From: JASLPR01 sp964496475
Lineage (GTDB): Bacteria; Chloroflexota; UBA11872; VXNJ01
Length of the DNA: 60,242 nt
Direction of reading: 5' to 3'
Assembly (NCBI GenBank): GCA_964496475.1
Contig: CAZBZS010000011.1
Span: 1-60,242 of the forward strand
Part shown: positions 18,940 to 28,056 of the stretch, one piece after another
Layout: every line of letters starts with the position of its first letter
Position numbering within the stretch: position 1 is the first letter of the stretch
Translations under genes and position numbers: made by a program
Notes under the pieces: model-generated
Database searches by the model: none
What the model was told of the DNA's origin: nothing
What the model saw: only the letters and a program-made list of their open reading frames with translations

Positions 18940-19962
18940 TTGAGCGAACTGCCTCTGATCGGTGTGACCCTCGGAGACCCCACCGGGGTCGGTCCGGAAG
19001 TCGTGGCGAAGGCGCTGAAGCACCGCGAAATCTACGAGAAATGCCGGCCCCTGGCGATCGGTAGCTCGTCGGCGCTACGCCGCATAATCGAAATCTGCGA
19101 CCTGGACCAGGAGGTCCGTAACGTCGAGCAGGTGGGCGATGCGGAGTTTGAGTTTGGGGTAATCGATGTACTGGATCTCTGGAACGTCGATCACTCCGAG
19201 TTGCCTTTTAAGGAACCGACGGCGGAAGGTGGGGAGTCGGCGGCGACGGCGGTGATCGAGGCGGTGAAACTGGCGTACGCCGGCGAAACCGACGGCCTGG
19301 CCACGGCACCGCTGCACAAAGTGGCGATGAAAATGGCGGGATTCGACTACCCGGGCCATACGGAGATCGTGGGAGAATTCAGCGAGTCGCCGGACCCGCG
19401 CATGATGTTGGTGGCGGGAAAGTTGCGAGTCATTCACGTTTCCACGCATGTGGGCCTGGGCGAGGCGGTGGAGCTGGTGAAGACGCCGCGAGTGCTGGAG
19501 GCGATCGGCATCCTGCATCGAGCGCTGCTGGACCTTGGCGTCGATGAGCCGAAAATCGCGGTGCCGGGATTGAATCCGCACGCGGAAGTGGGGAATTTGT
19601 TCGGTCGCGAGGATAGCGAAGAGATTGCCCCGGCCGTGGAGCAGGCGCGGAAACAGGGTATCGATGCCATCGGCCCGCTGCCGCCCGACACCGTTTTCGC
19701 GCGGGCGGCCGAAGGGGAGTACGACCTGGTCGTGGCCATGTACCACGATCAGGGCCACATCCCGGTGAAGATGCTGGGAATTCACGAAGGGGTGAACGTG
19801 ACGCTCAACACGAATGTCATCCGCGCCTCGGTGGATCACGGCACGGCGTACGGCCGCGCTGGCGAGGGGCGGGCCGATGAGACCAGCATGCGGCTGTCGA
19901 TCCTGGTGGCGGTGGATATGATCAACGCGCGCCGGGCGCGGGAGGTCAAAGCCAGCCAGTAA
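18940..19962 (+). CDS. pdxA: PdxA-family 4-phospho-hydroxyacid dehydrogenase
   Basis: A 340-residue NAD-dependent metal-binding dehydrogenase. Family motifs: GVTLGDPTGVGPEV, the metal histidines in PGHTEI, LNPHAEVGNLFG and MYHDQGHIPVK, and SVDHGTAYGRAG near the end. PdxA acts on 4-phosphohydroxy-L-threonine in vitamin B6 synthesis, whereas PdxA2 paralogs oxidise D-threonate 4-phosphate in sugar-acid catabolism. No pdxJ or other B6 gene is nearby and the context is sugar-acid genes, so the PdxA2 role is plausible but unproven. The start is TTG with GAGGAAA seven bases upstream; the ATG at 18934 is out of frame and stops at once. Confidence 0.9.
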   Translation: MSELPLIGVTLGDPTGVGPEVVAKALKHREIYEKCRPLAIGSSSALRRIIEICDLDQEVRNVEQVGDAEFEFGVIDVLDLWNVDHSELPFKEPTAEGGESAATAVIEAVKLAYAGETDGLATAPLHKVAMKMAGFDYPGHTEIVGEFSESPDPRMMLVAGKLRVIHVSTHVGLGEAVELVKTPRVLEAIGILHRALLDLGVDEPKIAVPGLNPHAEVGNLFGREDSEEIAPAVEQARKQGIDAIGPLPPDTVFARAAEGEYDLVVAMYHDQGHIPVKMLGIHEGVNVTLNTNVIRASVDHGTAYGRAGEGRADETSMRLSILVAVDMINARRAREVKASQ

Positions 19963-19985
19963 CTCGGCCCGGCAATGTAGATAGA

Positions 19986-20379
19986 TCAAGCCCCGTCGTC
20001 GAAGTCGCTGACCAGGGCGGTGGTGAGGCCGTAGAGTTCCGCATCGTCATCGATGGAGTTGTTCCGCACCGCCCTGGCGGTCCTGAACAGTTTCGCGTCG
20101 ATGGCCAGACCGGTGCCATCGCCGGAGAGGATGCAGACGCTGCCGTCGCGCTTGAGGCCTTCCGGGAAATCGAACCGCTGGTTCGCACTTGGGCCAATCA
20201 GCTACCAACCGGTCAGGGTTCCGGTTCTGGAGGACTAAACGACTTCGCGACTCGCGGCTTTGGGGGGAGGCGTTCTTGGTAATCGCGTCCAGGAACGGCT
20301 TCAGCTTGATGCGATTTCGGGGGCCGCGCAGTCCAACTTTCTCGGAGCGACCCGCCGTGAACCAGGAACTTCCGGCGCC
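19986..20379 (-). pseudogene. Coding-like remnant of unrecognised gene
   Basis: Between pdxA and the membrane protein gene no intact gene is evident, but the reverse strand looks like decayed coding DNA. From a TGA at 19986 one frame reads back IGPSANQRFDFPEGL and RDGSVCILSGDGTGLAID for ~70 residues until an in-frame TAG. Further upstream another frame gives KVGLRGPRNRIKLKPF and LDAITKNASP. I do not recognise the family. It could also be a short real gene with a CTG start. Confidence 0.3.
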
Positions 20380-21430
20380 CTAAATATTGATCATGTCGGC
20401 GATCAGCTCCTTTTCTTCGAACTTCAAACGAAAACGGTAATCTCCGGGCTCGACGGGCCGGTCAGATGGGGTGACATTAAGAACTACGATCTGAAATGCG
20501 CCCTGACCGCTGCTATATTCCGCCGGCCAATCGAATGTCTCTACCGGCTCCGGCGCGCCGTTTACTACGCGTTCGATCTCGAAAACGGCGCCGGTCGGGA
20601 CGTTGAAAGCCTGGAAGCTGACAAGCACTTTCTGCGTATTTACCGGAAAACTGTGGACCGCTTCGAGCGGAAGCCCGAGATCATCCACCTCACGCGTGAA
20701 AGCCACCCGCGCAAGCCGAACCTCCTCGGTATCGACGGTGAATGTACCCGAACTGATAAGGCGATCTCCGTCCCAGACCACCAACTCGTAATTTCCCCCG
20801 GGCATGCCCCAGCGTTCGCCCACGTTACCGAGAATCGCCTCCATCGGGTCTGCCGCCGCGGATTCGCCCTGCCCCACTTGCTCGCCGTTTCGGTACCAGA
20901 CGCGGCGGATCACGGCCCCGGGGGTGGCAGCTTCGAGTTGAATGGCGGTGAATATGCGCTCGCCGGGGCGGAAATGGGGTGGGTGAGGAGGATTTCCCGA
21001 TAAAACCGCCAGCGCCTCTTCGGAATCGGTGGCGAAGGCTATTGCGGTCACAATCGCCGGCAGGTGGCCGCCGATCGGTGTGGCGGTGGCGGTTGGTGTT
21101 GGCGCAGGCGTCGGAGACGGGGTGGGGGTGGCGGTCGGAGTGACGGTCGGAGTGACGGTGGGCGTGACAGTCGGCGTGGAGGTCGGCTCTGGAGACGGCG
21201 TTGCGGTACTGGTGGCCTCCGGGGTCGGCACCGGAGTGGACGTAGCGGCAGCGGTTGTGGTGGCTGTCGGGGTGGGCGTGGGTGGTGAAACCTGGGGGGC
21301 CGCGGGGGCGAGTGATTCAGGGGCCGGCGATTNNNNNNNNNNGCAGAGCCAGAACCACAAATAGAACTGTGGCTGCTATCAATACGGCGAGTGCCCACAG
21401 GGGAATACGCCGGTTGATAAAGTCACTCAT
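20380..21430 (-). CDS. Membrane-anchored protein with Pro/Thr-rich linker, contains assembly gap
   Basis: The gene starts at ATG 21430, sharing ATGA with the ribokinase stop, so the two are translationally coupled. The first ~29 residues (RRIPLWALAVLIAATVLFVVLAL) form one membrane helix. Ten Ns (21333-21342) follow, and the frame after them differs from that before, which only means the true gap length is not 10. Then comes a long low-complexity linker of TPTPTAT and VTPTVTP type repeats (about 80 residues) and a ~190-residue extracellular domain (for example RVWYRNGEQVGQGE, GGNYELVVWDGDRLISSGTF, PGDYRFRLKFEEKELIADM) that looks like beta-sandwich folds. The latter reminds me of Chloroflexota surface proteins, but I assign no function. 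Confidence 0.7.
21333..21342. other. Sequence gap (10 N) in membrane protein gene
   Basis: A scaffold gap of nominal length. The flanking frames are incompatible with exactly 10 bases, so some sequence is missing or the length is arbitrary. Confidence 0.97.
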
Positions 21431-22329
21431 TGAAGCATGGCTTCGAGTGCGCTGGCGGTCGGAAGGGAAGGCTGGGCTCCGGCCCGGGTCGCGGCGAGGG
21501 CGCCGGCTGCCGAGGCGTGGCGCACGGCGTCATCGAGGCTCTGACCACGTGACCGGGCCAGGCCAAAGACTCCACAAAATGCATCTCCAGCGGCGGTGGT
21601 ATCGACCGTCTCTATCGCAAACGCCGGGACGTACGTTCCCGTTGTGCTGTGGACCACCGCGCCGTCAGCGCCGAGAGTCACGATCGCGGAAGATCGCACC
21701 AACTGGCGAAGTGCGCTGGCGGCTTCGAATGCGCTTGCCCGGTCGTGCACCTCGACCCCGCCGACCGCCAGCGCTTCGGTTTCATTCACAATCAAATGGT
21801 CGACAAGGTCCAGCGTCGAGGCGGACAGCCTAGTTGGAGGGGCGGCGTTGAGCACGGTTTCGGCGTCCTCCGCCCGGGCCAGCCGAAAGGCCTCCTCGAC
21901 GGCGTTAACCGGCACTTCGAGTACGGCCAGGCAAATCCGCGTGCTGGGCTGCCAGCCGGCGGTGACGTCCGCGGTGGTCAGATTGGCGTTGGCGCCGGGA
22001 GCGAGAGCGATCATGTTTTCGCCGCCCCGGCCGACAAGGATCATAGCGACTCCGGAGGGAGCATTGGGATCTACCGAGATGGAGGAGACATCGACGCCCG
22101 CGTACCGTAGATCCCGGGTCCGCTCCTCGCCAAAGGAGTCGGCGCCCACTTTGCCGATCATGCTCACGGACCCGCCCAGGCGGGCGGCGGCAACGGCCTG
22201 ATTGGCCCCTTTACCGCCGCCAAACGTTCGCAATTCGCCGCCACTCAAAGTCTCTCTGGCCCGGGGTAGCCGGGGCAGTCTGAGAACCTGATCGGTATTT
22301 ATGCTCCCGACGACGGTGATATCGGACAT
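21427..22329 (-). CDS. rbsK: Ribokinase-like PfkB-family sugar kinase
   Basis: A 300-residue cytosolic kinase. N-terminal VVGSINTDQVLRLPRLPRARET and GGGKGANQAVAAARLG form the sugar site of ribokinases; IVNETEAL and the C-terminal DTTAAGDAFCG hold the anion hole and catalytic Asp. Length equals the E. coli enzyme. It probably phosphorylates ribose or a related pentose. First gene of a two-gene unit, overlapping the next by four bases (ATGA). No ribose transporter is adjacent. Substrate specificity within PfkB is hard to fix from motifs, but ribokinase is the best match. Confidence 0.86.
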   Translation of the reverse strand: MSDITVVGSINTDQVLRLPRLPRARETLSGGELRTFGGGKGANQAVAAARLGGSVSMIGKVGADSFGEERTRDLRYAGVDVSSISVDPNAPSGVAMILVGRGGENMIALAPGANANLTTADVTAGWQPSTRICLAVLEVPVNAVEEAFRLARAEDAETVLNAAPPTRLSASTLDLVDHLIVNETEALAVGGVEVHDRASAFEAASALRQLVRSSAIVTLGADGAVVHSTTGTYVPAFAIETVDTTAAGDAFCGVFGLARSRGQSLDDAVRHASAAGALAATRAGAQPSLPTASALEAMLQ

Positions 22330-22564
22330 TGGTACCCCTTAGCCTTGGTTGATCGGCGATTCGCTCAGAAACCGAAGCCGGCATGCTCGGGTTCCGAGAG
22401 TCGATCGAACACCGGCCGGGAGACGTCCCGCTCAATCCGCGCGTGGCATTGTAGCCACGTTAGCGCTTGTGAAGCGTTGCGATCTGAATTGGTCGCCGGA
22501 TAGACGAGGATTCTTCAGGGGTCGACGACTGGATCCACAGTCGAAGATACGAATCCGGGAAATC

Positions 22565-23416
22565 ATGTCCACAGACGCTCCAAAGGGCCGGAAGCGGAAG
22601 GTGGTGGAGGTGGTCGCTTCCACCGTTGAGGTTGGGCTGGCGGCAGGAGCGAAGGCGTTGGGCATATCCGCCGACCGAGCCGGTGTTGAACGACGAAAAA
22701 GTGGAAGTCGCCGAAGTGCCGGAGGTACCTCAGGATGTGTATTTCTCTACCGGCAACATCCGATTTCCGGGAAGTGTCGAGATCCAGGGAAGTGTAAACG
22801 CCGGGTTCACCATTGAAGTCCGCGACAATTTGAAGGTTGGCGGTAGTGTGGCCGGCGCCCATCTCGCGGGGGCGGGCGATACCGCGATAGCGGCCGGATT
22901 TCTGGGCGACTCGGAAGGTCGTGCGGGCGCCCTGCTGGCAGGCGGTGACATTCAGGTGAAGAACGTTCAGGGGGCAACGTCACGGCCGGCGGCGACCTCA
23001 CCGTTGGCTGCGACATCGTGCGGGCCAACGTCGGCGTCCTGGGTAAGATCACGGTCTCCGGTCGCGGCCGGATAGTCGGTGGACCGGTATCCGCCGGAAC
23101 CGAAATCACCGCCACTTTGATCGGCGCGCCGACCGGCGTGCGCACAGTGGTGGTGGTTGGCGATCCCGGCTCCGAGGCGAAAACCGTGGCAGCGCTGCTT
23201 GAAGCCCAGGTGCTGTCGCAGATGGGTGAAAACGGCGAGGTGCCCGAGGCTGATGACGAGGCGGAGGAGGAGGTGGAGACGGTCGGGCGTGGACCCCGAG
23301 TGATGGTGAGCGGCGATATTCATGAAGGCACGGTGATAGGGATAGACTCGCTGGCGCTGGGTGTAGATCGCCGAATCAACCACTGCATGTTGCGCGAATC
23401 CGAAGGGCGTATCTAG
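22565..23416 (+). pseudogene. Frameshifted FapA/DUF342-type protein gene
   Basis: Three frames must be joined. Frame 1 from ATG 22565 gives a Jag-N-like start (EVVASTVEVGLAAGAKALGI). Near 22680 the match moves to a frame reading QDVYFSTGNIRFPGSVEIQG and NLKVGGSVAGAHL, the beta-helix repeats of DUF342 (FapA). At the G run 22970-22974 it moves again to GGNVTAGGDLTVGCDIVRAN, GRGRIVGGPVSAG and the C-terminal acidic and RESEGRI tail. Restoring one G would heal the second break. Either a pseudogene or an assembly with homopolymer errors. FapA-like proteins are poorly understood and occur in flagellar and non-flagellar bacteria. Confidence 0.72.
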
Positions 23417-23592
23417 GTATTTCCGCTCTAGCCCGGGTCGTCGTTATCCGATCTCGTAGGTCCCGCAGAGGCAAGGTGGCAACGTCAACTGATAGGGCGG
23501 TTGGGGCGGTGATAATCTATGCGGCGTCCGCATCGAATCGCCGGGAGGTTGGCGGGCGATTTATGTGGGCTGCATCAAGGTGAAGGACCCAA

Positions 23593-24747
23593 TTGGTCGG
23601 ATCTAAGCGTTTTCGCCGGCCGCCACGTGATCCCACCGAATTTATCGGACTGGCCGCGGCGGCCGGGGTGCTCCTTATTGCAGTATTCCTGGCCCTCGTG
23701 GTGTGGTCGCTCTCGCCGGCTGAAGAAACCGGTCCACGGCAGGGAGATGTCGCCGAGGCGACGGCGATCGAGCAGGAGCCGGCGGCTCCCGAAGTGGCTC
23801 CCCCGGACTTTCGCGAGCGAGTAGGCGATGCCGTCCGGCCGGTGGTCGAGCTTCCCGGCAAGGTCGTAAGCCCGATGGAGCTGGTTCCGGATTGGCCGAT
23901 CGACCGCCCGGTGGCGATTTTGTTGCTGGGTACCGACCAACGGCCAGACGATCCGTTCGCCAAGACGGATACGATGATCGTGGTCCGGATCGACTCCGCA
24001 TCTAACTCTGCGGTGGTAATCGGCGTGCCTCGCGATATTTGTGTCGATCTTTGTGACACGGAGCCGTACCGGATAAATAGCGTCCTGTTCTACGAGGGGC
24101 CGGATAGTCTCCGACAGCGGGTGGGAGACATGCTGGGGTTTACGATCGATTATCATATTTCGATGAATTTCGCTGGCTTTGTCAGGCTGGTGGACTTCTT
24201 CGGAGGTGTGGATATCGACGTTCCGCGCGACATCTCTGACTACAGCTACCCGAATGCGGCGGACGATGGCTTCGAGCCGTTCATTCTCTCCGCCGGCCGG
24301 CAGCGGATGGACGGTGATATGGCGTTGAGGTATGTGCGCACCCGTTGGGAGGATCCTGAGGGTGATTTCGGACGAATCCAGCGGCAGCAGGATTTTCTGG
24401 TCTCCCTGAAGGAGCAAATCCTGACGCCAAAACTCATACTGCAGGCGCCGGCGCTGATAGGACAGGTGAGAGATACTTTCGAATCGAATCTGCCGGTGGG
24501 AGACATGCCCTCGTTGGCGAAGTTGGCACTGGGCGTGTCGGGTGGGGCTGTCGTCGCCGTGAATATTGATTACACCAACAGCAGGGTTTATCCGGTCGAG
24601 GCCGAGAATGGGGCCAAGATTCTGATGCCCAACGTTTTCAGTATCCAGGCCTTCGTGCTCCAGACGATCGGTCAGGCGGCGGCGTCGGGCGGCGAAAGAC
24701 GGGAATTCTCCACGGATCCGGTTGAGCGTCAGCAGCTTGAGCCCTAG
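23593..24747 (+). CDS. LytR-CpsA-Psr (LCP) family protein
   Basis: A 384-residue membrane-anchored protein: cytoplasmic RFRRPPRDP, one helix (FIGLAAAAGVLLIAVFLALVVW), then an extracellular LCP domain with AILLLGTDQRPDD, KTDTMIVVRID, VIGVPRDICVDL, VRLVDFFGGVDIDVP and RYVRTRWEDPEGDFGRIQRQ, including the Arg and Asp residues that bind the polyprenyl pyrophosphate head. LCP enzymes transfer glycopolymers from lipid carriers to the cell envelope. The start is TTG with AAGG upstream. Its 3' end overlaps the next gene by about 26 bases. A cell-wall role is inferred from the family; the acceptor in this organism is unknown. Confidence 0.88.
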   Translation: MVGSKRFRRPPRDPTEFIGLAAAAGVLLIAVFLALVVWSLSPAEETGPRQGDVAEATAIEQEPAAPEVAPPDFRERVGDAVRPVVELPGKVVSPMELVPDWPIDRPVAILLLGTDQRPDDPFAKTDTMIVVRIDSASNSAVVIGVPRDICVDLCDTEPYRINSVLFYEGPDSLRQRVGDMLGFTIDYHISMNFAGFVRLVDFFGGVDIDVPRDISDYSYPNAADDGFEPFILSAGRQRMDGDMALRYVRTRWEDPEGDFGRIQRQQDFLVSLKEQILTPKLILQAPALIGQVRDTFESNLPVGDMPSLAKLALGVSGGAVVAVNIDYTNSRVYPVEAENGAKILMPNVFSIQAFVLQTIGQAAASGGERREFSTDPVERQQLEP

Positions 24748-25483
24748 CTCCCCATCCGGACGGTCTCACGGCTCCCCGCTCAGAGTCGTCAGCTACAACC
24801 TCCACTCCGGTCGTAACGCCGCGGGCGACATTGTTTTCGACCAGCAGGTGGAATTCCTGCGCTCGCTGTCGCCCGACCTTCTGGCCGTACAGGAAGTGGA
24901 CCGCTACTGGCCGCGTTCAGCGAGTGTGGACCAATCCCGGGCGCTGGCCTATGCGCTTGACATGCGAGGTTTCTTCTCGCCGAACTTGCTGGGCCCCTGG
25001 ATTGCTGGCCGGGTCACTTACCAGTATGGAATCGCGGTCTTCTGGCGGGGTGGGTCGGAGGTGGTGGCCGGTGTCGCGCTCCCGGGGGTTCCCGGCCGCG
25101 AACATCGAGGACTTGCCTATGCGGAACTCGATACCGGGCGGGGCGGCCTGACATTCGCTAACACTCACCTTGGTCGCTCCCCAATGGAGCGTTCCGCGCA
25201 GGCCGAATTCGTGGCGGAGTGGGTGGCCTCCCGGGCTCTCCCCATCATTCTGGCGGGCGATTTCAACATGAACCCAGACTCACCGGAATATCGATTTCTA
25301 GCCTCGGCGGCGACGGACGTTACCGCGGGGCTCGATCTGGTGACCTTTCCCGCTGAGGTGCCGGATCGTCAGCGAGACTATGTCTTTATCACCGCCGGCC
25401 TGCGGGTTGGGTCGGTCGCCACGGTCGGTCGCGATCTGTCGGACCACCGCCCGGTCGTTGTCGACTTGGAGCTCGGGGATTGA
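24722..25483 (+). CDS. Endonuclease/exonuclease/phosphatase (EEP) family hydrolase
   Basis: A 253-residue protein with the full EEP set: VVSYNLHSG, AVQEVDR, NTHLGRSP, LAGDFNMNPDSPEY, DYVFI and LSDHRPVVVDL. These hold the metal-binding Asn/Glu and the catalytic Asp and His pairs. The superfamily includes nucleases, sphingomyelinases and inositol phosphatases; small single-domain members like this one often have unknown substrates. The start TTG at 24722 overlaps the LCP gene end, and a second in-frame TTG is 15 bases on. Co-transcribed with LCP and cinA-like neighbours by spacing. Confidence 0.84.
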   Translation: MSVSSLSPSSPSGRSHGSPLRVVSYNLHSGRNAAGDIVFDQQVEFLRSLSPDLLAVQEVDRYWPRSASVDQSRALAYALDMRGFFSPNLLGPWIAGRVTYQYGIAVFWRGGSEVVAGVALPGVPGREHRGLAYAELDTGRGGLTFANTHLGRSPMERSAQAEFVAEWVASRALPIILAGDFNMNPDSPEYRFLASAATDVTAGLDLVTFPAEVPDRQRDYVFITAGLRVGSVATVGRDLSDHRPVVVDLELGD

Positions 25484-25537
25484 CTGGCTCCGACGCAAAA
25501 CCCAGTGTGACTATCAGCGCAAGCCCTGGAGCAACAG

Positions 25538-26338
25538 ATGCAGCCCGACCCTAACCGGCCAGCGGAAATCCTCTCCATTGGCACCGAGGTCATACTGGGG
25601 AGAATTCAGGACACCAACGCCTCGTGGCTTGCGGACCGGCTCACCCACGCCGGCGCAAACCTACGCCGGATCACCGGCGTCCCGGACGAGCCGTCGGAAC
25701 TCGAAGCAGTGGTGGAGGATGCGGTGGCACGCTCTACAGGCCTGGTAGTGACGACGGGGGGGCTGGGACCGACGCCGGACGATCTCACGGTGGCGACCCT
25801 GACTAGCGCCGCGGGCTGCGGCGTGACGCATGATCCGGCGGCGGTGGCCGACTATCGTAAGCGTAGAGACATAGCGGAGGACGAAGCCCTCCCACCAAAT
25901 CTGCAAAAAATGGCGACAGTACCGGACACTGCTCGGGTATTCATTAATCCGGCCGGATGGGCCCCTGCGTTCTTGCTCTCCATTGACGGCACGGTGATTT
26001 TTGCGATGCCCGGTCCACCGCGGGAGATGAAGGCGATTTACGAATCGCATCTGGGACCGCTCGCCGAGCGATGGTACTCGGGCCGTACGGCGACCCAGCG
26101 AATTCGGGTCGAGATGTTTGAATCGCAGGTCTCGCCACTGCTTGAAGAGGTGATGAATCGGTATCCCAGCGCTTATCTCAAAGCGTACGTGGCCCTTAGT
26201 GACGGCGACGGTCTACCAATTGATATCGTCGTGCGGTGCTCTGACAGCGTGTCCCCGGCGGAAGAGATGCGGGACGTGATCGGCTTTTTCGCCGATCTGG
26301 CTAGATTGCACGGAAAAGAGATCACAATCCTGCAATAG
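25538..26338 (+). CDS. CinA-like protein, MoaB/MogA-type domain only
   Basis: A 266-residue protein opening AEILSIGTEVILGRIQDTNASWLA, with TTGGLGPTPDDLT and VIFAMPGPPREM, typical of the N-terminal MoaB/MogA-like half of CinA (ADP-ribose/NMN pyrophosphatase-type activity reported for some). The C-terminal nicotinamide-nucleotide amidase domain is absent and the chain ends about where the first half and its linker domain end. It lies 54 bases after the EEP gene on the same strand. Role in NAD recycling is an inference. Confidence 0.85.
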   Translation: MQPDPNRPAEILSIGTEVILGRIQDTNASWLADRLTHAGANLRRITGVPDEPSELEAVVEDAVARSTGLVVTTGGLGPTPDDLTVATLTSAAGCGVTHDPAAVADYRKRRDIAEDEALPPNLQKMATVPDTARVFINPAGWAPAFLLSIDGTVIFAMPGPPREMKAIYESHLGPLAERWYSGRTATQRIRVEMFESQVSPLLEEVMNRYPSAYLKAYVALSDGDGLPIDIVVRCSDSVSPAEEMRDVIGFFADLARLHGKEITILQ

Positions 26339-26421
26339 GGAATCCCGAATCCGTCATCTCGTTCTGAAATCGAGGTCGCGGCGGACCGACGGTTATTGCG
26401 TGCCGGATGACGAGCGTTCTC

Positions 26422-26985
26422 TTAGAGCCCGCGCGTGGAGCCGGAGATAACCATCTCGGATTCCGACACGAGCAAGGTCTCGATGTCGATCGGTGGACGT
26501 GGCACCCCGGCGTCGACCGAGAGTGCGGCGAGAGTGGCCAGCCCCGATCGTAAGAAGCCCGGCGCGAAAAGCTGCCCTACCTGAAATCGCGTGATTTCGA
26601 GATGCAGCTCGGCCGATTCGATTGCGATCGTGACATCGGCGCGATAGTGAAACTCCTGCCCGGCGATGGTGACGACGCCGACGAGGATTATCTCCTCGGC
26701 CTTCATGAGGGCATGGAAATCGGAGATGCGTATAAAAGATTTGCCCGGTGCGGACCAATTGCTGAACTTCGAATTCAGCTCATTCTCGCTAATCACCAGC
26801 TGCACAGGTTCGGATACACCGGTTTGCTTGCTCTGCTTGACCAGCTCGTCCACGGCGTCCAGGCGGCTGTTCAATCTAGCCAGCTCCACCTCATCCGGTT
26901 CCAACAGGTCCAGGTCGGAAACGCTGATCGTGGGCCGGGAAGCGAAGAATCCCAAAATTCCCGCTACCGCCAGAAAAAGGAGCAT
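26422..26985 (-). CDS. Membrane-anchored hypothetical protein
   Basis: A 187-residue chain starting MLLFLAVAGILGFFASRP, a single N-terminal helix, then a soluble domain (LVISENELNSKFSNW, ILVGVVTIAGQEFHYRADVTI, LHLEITRFQVGQLFAPGF). The alternation of hydrophobic strands and the SENELN element suggest a tubular lipid-binding-like or DUF2993-like fold, but this is only impression. The same frame stays open upstream to a TAG without a usual start, so ATG 26985 is the best choice; no clear ribosome site precedes it. It converges with the cinA-like gene. Confidence 0.55.
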   Translation of the reverse strand: MLLFLAVAGILGFFASRPTISVSDLDLLEPDEVELARLNSRLDAVDELVKQSKQTGVSEPVQLVISENELNSKFSNWSAPGKSFIRISDFHALMKAEEIILVGVVTIAGQEFHYRADVTIAIESAELHLEITRFQVGQLFAPGFLRSGLATLAALSVDAGVPRPPIDIETLLVSESEMVISGSTRGL

Positions 26986-27268
26986 CAGGTACAGCGAAAA
27001 CCGCAGGGCGCAGATCAGATGTCTCTCAGTCTCTGGTGCCGGAGGGCGACTTCGAGAGTTCTATACGGGGCTCCGCCACGTATCGGTCCATCGTAGGCCG
27101 AGTGGGTCGCGAGGGCACGACGTTTCTCAGATTCACTCGACCTTGGTACCCTTTTTGGTGAACTCACAATGCGCGAAATGTTAATGACATACGGCGCCGA
27201 CGGCATCTCCGAAGCGGCCCTTCGCCAAATGGAGACAGGCCCCGCCGAGAGGCAAGGAGTGACGGCAA

Positions 27269-28033
27269 CTGACTTTCCTGGAGCCTTTCAAACATTTCTG
27301 GTGGTCGCTGGGTAAGTTCTACTACGAAATTTTTGCGATAGCGGGACGAATTAATTTGCCCTGGACGCTGGCGATGGTGCCCTGGGGGCTGTTGATGGTA
27401 CTTGTGGCATCGAGATTTCTGGGGGACGAACGGGCTAGGGATGCTCTGGTAGGTGGTCGAGTCGTACCGGACATTTTGATCGGGTTGCCAATTATGACCG
27501 CCGTCGTAATGTTGCTGGCCGCCCCGGCCACGGCGGCTTTGTACAACAGCGCCCTGGAAATGGACGAACTGGAGCCGATAACTTACCGGCAATTTGGCCG
27601 CGGCTTCAAACTCTATTTTTTCCAGGCGTGGCGGCTGGCTATGGTCGATTTACTCATCCTTTACGCACTGGTGCTGGCGTTTATTTTCTATAGAGCGCAA
27701 GCAAGCGCGGCCATTCAAATACTGGCCATCGTAGCCCTCTACCCCATACTTTTCTGGCTGATGATTCAACCCTATCTTTTCCCACTTCTTCTCCGGACAG
27801 AGGCTGGAATCTATAACGTTTTTCGGAATGCGTCGGTGATGTCGATAGGTAATTTCGGCAATACCATGGGACTTTTGGTGATTACCTTGATTTCGCTGAT
27901 CGGGATCGTGCCGCTGAACGTCATCGCCGTTTCGGTGGGCCCGGAGGTGGTGGCTAAGACGGGATTACGAACAGTGGGTCGGCTTCTGGAGAAGTATGAA
28001 TTGCAGGGTGGTGGTAGCCAGAATTTGGGCTGA
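27269..28033 (+). CDS. Multi-pass membrane protein (DUF624-like)
   Basis: A protein of ~254 residues with about six hydrophobic segments (TLAMVPWGLLMVLVAS, IGLPIMTAVVMLLAAPATAA, VDLLILYALVLAFIF, ILAIVALYPILFWLM, NTMGLLVITLISLIGIVP). The layout resembles DUF624 proteins, which often sit near sugar ABC transporters; here a sugar-type ATPase gene follows 23 bases later. The first standard start is TTG 27356, but the frame is open upstream to a CTG at 27269 preceded by AGGAG, and the extra residues (TFLEPFKHFWWSLGKFYYE) look like the true amphipathic N-terminus, so I extended it. Function unknown. Confidence 0.65.
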   Translation: MTFLEPFKHFWWSLGKFYYEIFAIAGRINLPWTLAMVPWGLLMVLVASRFLGDERARDALVGGRVVPDILIGLPIMTAVVMLLAAPATAALYNSALEMDELEPITYRQFGRGFKLYFFQAWRLAMVDLLILYALVLAFIFYRAQASAAIQILAIVALYPILFWLMIQPYLFPLLLRTEAGIYNVFRNASVMSIGNFGNTMGLLVITLISLIGIVPLNVIAVSVGPEVVAKTGLRTVGRLLEKYELQGGGSQNLG

Positions 28034-28056
28034 TATCCCGCACGGCGACGGGCTCC

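Noticed and set aside
19075..19989. Minus-strand frame of 304 residues opposite pdxA
   Set aside because: Arg/His-rich composition typical of an antisense shadow; pdxA motifs on the plus strand are intact.
20260..21003. Plus-strand frame of 247 residues
   Set aside because: Antisense to the Pro/Thr-rich membrane protein, which is coupled to ribokinase by ATGA.
21064..21288. Possible microsatellite or CRISPR-like array
   Set aside because: The repeated GTGACGGTCGGA-type units simply encode the Thr/Pro linker; no spacers of constant length.
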